Assembly: GCA_030146905.1 (NCBI GenBank)
Contig: JASLAV010001149.1
Coordinates: 1-6,272, forward strand
Direction: 5' to 3'
Source of the DNA: Lentzea sp.
Lineage (GTDB): Bacteria > Actinomycetota > Actinomycetes > Mycobacteriales > Pseudonocardiaceae
DNA length: 6,272 nucleotides
Shown: positions 5,563 to 6,272 of the stretch, in pieces
How the letters are laid out: each line of letters starts with the position of its first letter
Numbering within the stretch: position 1 is the first letter of the stretch
Notes under the pieces: model-generated
Seen by the model: the letters and a program-made list of their open reading frames with translations, nothing else
The model's database searches: none
What the model was told of the DNA's origin: nothing
Position numbers and translations under genes: made by a program

Positions 5563-6272
5563 GTGTCCGACACCAGCAACCGCCCTGTTCTCGTCGTCGA
5601 CTTCGGTGCCCAGTACGCGCAGCTGATCGCCCGCCGCGTGCGCGAGGCCCAGGTCTACTCCGAGGTGGTCCCGCACACCGCGTCGGTGAGCGAGATCCTC
5701 GACAAGAACCCGCTGGCCATCGTTCTGTCCGGTGGCCCGTCGAGCGTCTACGAGGAGGGCGCGCCGCAGGTCGACCCGAAGCTGTTCGAGACCGGCGTCC
5801 CCGTCTTCGGCATCTGCTACGGCTTCCAGGCGATGGCGCGCGCACTCGGCGGCTCGGTCGAGCAGACCGGCACCCGCGAGTACGGCCGCACGGACCTGAG
5901 CGTGCCGACCGAGGGCGGCGCGCTGCACCAGGAGCTGCCCGCGAGCCACCCGGTGTGGATGAGCCACGGCGACGCCGTCACCAAGGCGCCGGAGGGCTTC
6001 ACGGTCACCGCGACCAGCGAGGGCGCACCGGTCGCCGCGTTCGAGGACAGGCAGCGCCGCTTCGCCGGTGTGCAGTACCACCCGGAGGTGCACCACTCGC
6101 CGCACGGCCAGGAGGTGCTGCGCCGGTTCCTGCACGACATCGCGGACCTGCGTCCGCAGTGGACCACGTCGTCCATCGTGGACGAGCAGGTCGCCCGCAT
6201 CCGCGAGCAGATCGGCGACGGCAAGGCGATCTGCGGCCTGTCCGGCGGCGTCGACTCCGCCGTGGCCGCCGC
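5563..6272 (+). CDS. guaA: GMP synthase (glutamine-hydrolysing), N-terminal part, cut by window end
   Basis: This enzyme makes GMP from XMP, ATP and glutamine, the last step of guanine nucleotide synthesis, in the cytoplasm. The first 236 codons are visible, under half of the usual 510-530. The class I glutamine amidotransferase domain spans about 8-195: [20 protein letters not shown] near the start, LSGGPSSV (55-62), nucleophile C85 in [10 protein letters not shown], and the triad H173 and E175 in [11 protein letters not shown]. The ATP-pyrophosphatase domain begins after about 205, and its P-loop SGGVDS (227-232) is the last motif before the window ends. GTG at 5563 is the start: translation upstream in frame offers no ATG/GTG, and relatives begin a few residues before R-P-V-L-V-V-D-F. 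No clear Shine-Dalgarno sequence precedes it (CCTTGGCGTC), so a leaderless or very short-leader transcript is possible. It diverges from the phosphotransferase gene. It is probably a conserved housekeeping anchor rather than part of the left-hand catabolic block. Confidence -1.
   Translation, partial: MSDTSNRPVLVVDFGAQYAQLIARRVREAQVYSEVVPHTASVSEILDKNPLAIVLSGGPSSVYEEGAPQVDPKLFETGVPVFGICYGFQAMARALGGSVEQTGTREYGRTDLSVPTEGGALHQELPASHPVWMSHGDAVTKAPEGFTVTATSEGAPVAAFEDRQRRFAGVQYHPEVHHSPHGQEVLRRFLHDIADLRPQWTTSSIVDEQVARIREQIGDGKAICGLSGGVDSAVAA

Noticed and set aside
5488..6224. Minus-strand open frames across the guaA region
   Set aside because: Shadows of guaA; the plus-strand frame carries the amidotransferase triad and P-loop and is open to the window end.

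Overview
The window is high-GC, gene-dense DNA with strong codon-position GC bias, GTG starts and weak Shine-Dalgarno (SD) sequences. This points to an actinomycete. The guaA, ALDH and phosphotransferase sequences have the look of Pseudonocardiales/Streptomyces-type genomes, but I cannot assign a genus. There are five protein genes, two of them cut by the window edges. I found no RNA genes, insertion sequences, CRISPR arrays or long intergenic gaps; the longest gene-free stretch is 43 bp.

Left block, plus strand (about 2-3415): a probable three-gene operon. It holds (1) the C-terminal part of an MBL-fold metallo-hydrolase, (2) a class A FAD-dependent aromatic-type monooxygenase overlapping it by 4 bp (GTGA), and (3) after 43 bp, a berberine-bridge-enzyme (BBE)-like oxidoreductase. 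The third protein carries a twin-arginine export signal and both residues for bicovalent FAD attachment. MBL hydrolase plus this monooxygenase subtype is a recurrent pairing in catabolic loci for aromatic compounds. The third gene adds an exported flavin oxidase, so the unit may oxidise a small organic substrate both outside and inside the cell. The substrate cannot be read from sequence.

Right block, minus strand (5543-3419): a small APH-fold phosphotransferase followed, with about 10 bp between, by an NAD(P)+-dependent aldehyde dehydrogenase. The two look co-transcribed. The ALDH gene runs head-on into the BBE-like gene with only 3 bp between stop codons.

Far right, plus strand (5563-end): the first 236 codons of guaA (GMP synthase), diverging from the phosphotransferase with only 19 bp between the chosen start codons.

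Nothing here proves a new system. The points most worth a second look are: a monooxygenase that appears to have lost most of the usual C-terminal thioredoxin-like domain and gained a CxxC-containing insert; a hairpin that puts the probable ribosome binding site of the exported oxidase in its loop; a perfect 20-bp palindrome in the same gene; and the extremely tight convergent and divergent junctions, which force transcription signals into coding sequence.
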